A stretch of 21,883 bases of DNA from Conoideocrella luteorostrata. Taxonomy: Eukaryota > Ascomycota > Sordariomycetes > Hypocreales > Clavicipitaceae. The notes under the pieces are model-generated. The model ran no database searches. It was given only the letters and a program-made list of their open reading frames with translations, and was not told the origin of the DNA. This document shows, one piece after another, positions 20,815 through 21,883 of the stretch. The DNA lies in assembly GCA_032433595.1 (NCBI GenBank), contig JASWJB010000497.1, forward strand, positions 1-21,883, read 5' to 3'. Positions within the stretch are counted from its first letter, which is position 1; every line of letters starts with the position of its first letter. Position numbers and translations under genes: made by a program.

Positions 20815-20837
20815 TACGGAGCACGGAGTACTCCGTA
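20815..20837. repeat. Compound motif: TACGGAGC followed by palindrome ACGGAGTACTCCGT
   Basis: Two CGGAG units in direct repeat (at 20817 and 20825) run into a perfect 14-base palindrome at 20823-20836. It is the densest copy in the window, with three half sites within 23 bases. Confidence 0.8.
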
Positions 20838-21883
20838 AGCAAGTCGCTATTTGATTCTTCGGCAAAGTTGCGAAATACTAGCGTCATGGCTTGGAGTGGC
20901 TTGCAGCGATGAAAGCCATGCAGCCACTTGAGCTGCACGCTGCACACTGCAAGTGTTTTTTTTTGTTCCCTCTTTTTTTCTGAGACATTTTACTTCTTGG
21001 TATTTATGCCGCCACGTTGGAATCGCTCCACTGGCAATGGTCCGCAGACAGCACTTCATGCAAAAGGACAACCACTGGCGATGGCACTATAGTACCTGAC
21101 CAGACGTGTGGATGCGTGGCAGCATGGTCGGTTGCGTCGAGTGGCTTGATAACTTGCCAGGTACGGAGGAGTAATTCAATTGCTTACGGATTACTGCCCC
21201 TTCTTCGCTGTTATACGTCGTGACTATCAGTGGCACTGCAGCACATTGCAGCATTGCGTGCTTATCTCCGTTGTAGCCGTCAATTCTCGCGGCGCCGTCG
21301 TGGAGTCCCGAAAGATCGGCGATGTCCCGTTTTGTTTGCCGAGCCCAGAGCCGCTGTCTGCTTCGCGAAATGCGGCAGCTCAGGCAAAATGAAGATCTGC
21401 TTAGTTCATAACGCAGGTGGTCGTCAGAGCGTATCTATAGTATGAGGCAACCAGTTCTTGCATGGCTGCTGGTACCGCGTGAATAGGCTAAAAAACTAAG
21501 GAAGCCCAGCACGGAATTATTATTAGCATTCTTTAGAATTTAATTCGTCCAGTGCCCCATCAAGTAGAAGCAGTCGCAGAAACTAAGAGCTGGTACATAA
21601 AAGCATTAAACACTTATTTTGGTCGCTACACGGAGTACTGACGGCGGCATTAATCATTGGCGATACGAGTCATGAGTTCGAGTTCGAAATCGAGCTCGCG
21701 TTGGCCACGGAGAACAGTCTACGCAGGCAACTGTATTCAATGTCGCACTCGAAGCAGAGCAGCTCCCTAGTTCTCATACGCCCAGGACAGGCCACCCAAG
21801 CAAATAGCCTAGCAATAACATACAGATTGAATCGTTAGCTAACATTGGCCTTGGCCTGGGTCATTTTCGGCGTTCTGAAAGCC

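Larger units (their letters stand above)
18801..21883. other. Gene-poor region rich in TACGGAGTA palindromes
   Basis: About 3.1 kb to the window edge without a gene I can support. The longest open stretches are 19429-20124 and 20465-20947 on the minus strand. Neither resembles a known family, and both run across the palindromic motifs. Base composition is near even, with no marked AT shift as would follow strong repeat-induced point mutation. At least ten loci carry full or half palindromes of the TACGGAGTA type, and there is a heptamer tandem repeat at 19361-19391. No tRNA or rRNA gene is visible. Confidence 0.55.

Noticed and set aside
20465..20947. 160-codon open stretch on the minus strand
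   Set aside because: It has no recognisable domain, crosses two palindromic motif copies, and its sequence shows no sign of selection as protein that I can see.
21672..21770. 32-codon ORF starting MSSSSKSSSRWPRR near the right edge
   Set aside because: It derives from a GAGTTC/GAGCTC-type simple repeat; too short and without splice or family evidence.
1..21883. tRNA, rRNA, CRISPR array or biosynthetic gene cluster
   Set aside because: I saw no T-arm/B-box pattern in a cloverleaf setting, no rRNA sequence, no regularly spaced repeats with spacers and no biosynthetic enzymes. The gene content is conserved eukaryotic housekeeping genes.

Overview
This window is ordinary nuclear DNA of a filamentous ascomycete (Pezizomycotina; a Sordariomycete such as a member of Hypocreales is my best guess, from protein similarity and motif style, not from a search). 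The evidence is short introns of 53-144 nt with GT..AG borders and CTRAY-like branch sites, large conserved eukaryotic genes on both strands, and wide intergenic spaces. I see no bacterial, viral or plasmid features.

Four protein-coding genes can be rebuilt. (1) Minus strand, 501-3016: a six-exon CENP-I/Mis6 inner-kinetochore protein of 722 residues. (2) Minus strand, 3729-8495: a single-exon tuberin (TSC2) homologue of 1588 residues with an intact Rap/Rheb-GAP domain and the asparagine-thumb motif. (3) Plus strand, 10599-13831: a six-exon exportin-2 (CSE1/CAS), 958 residues after splicing, with one intron best explained as a GC-AG intron. (4) Minus strand, 14989-17065: a three-exon, 619-residue protein with an N-terminal PH-like domain and a long disordered, Ser/Pro-rich tail; its function is unknown.

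Layout: 1-500 lies downstream of CENP-I and holds a short degenerate direct repeat. 3017-3728 separates two head-to-tail genes. 8496-10598 is the divergent region between TSC2 and CSE1, with possible upstream ORFs in the TSC2 leader. 13832-14988 is the convergent 3' region of CSE1 and the PH gene. 17066-21883 (4.8 kb) has no gene I can support. Its right part has many copies of a palindromic motif, TACGGAGTA/TACTCCGTA, in a CGG-N6-CCG arrangement.

The four genes act in different housekeeping processes: kinetochore assembly, TORC1 restraint, recycling of importin-alpha, and probably membrane or phosphoinositide binding. They do not form a pathway or gene cluster. I found no convincing new system. 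The best leads are the palindrome cluster, the TSC2 leader uORFs, the GC-AG intron and the uncharacterised PH protein.
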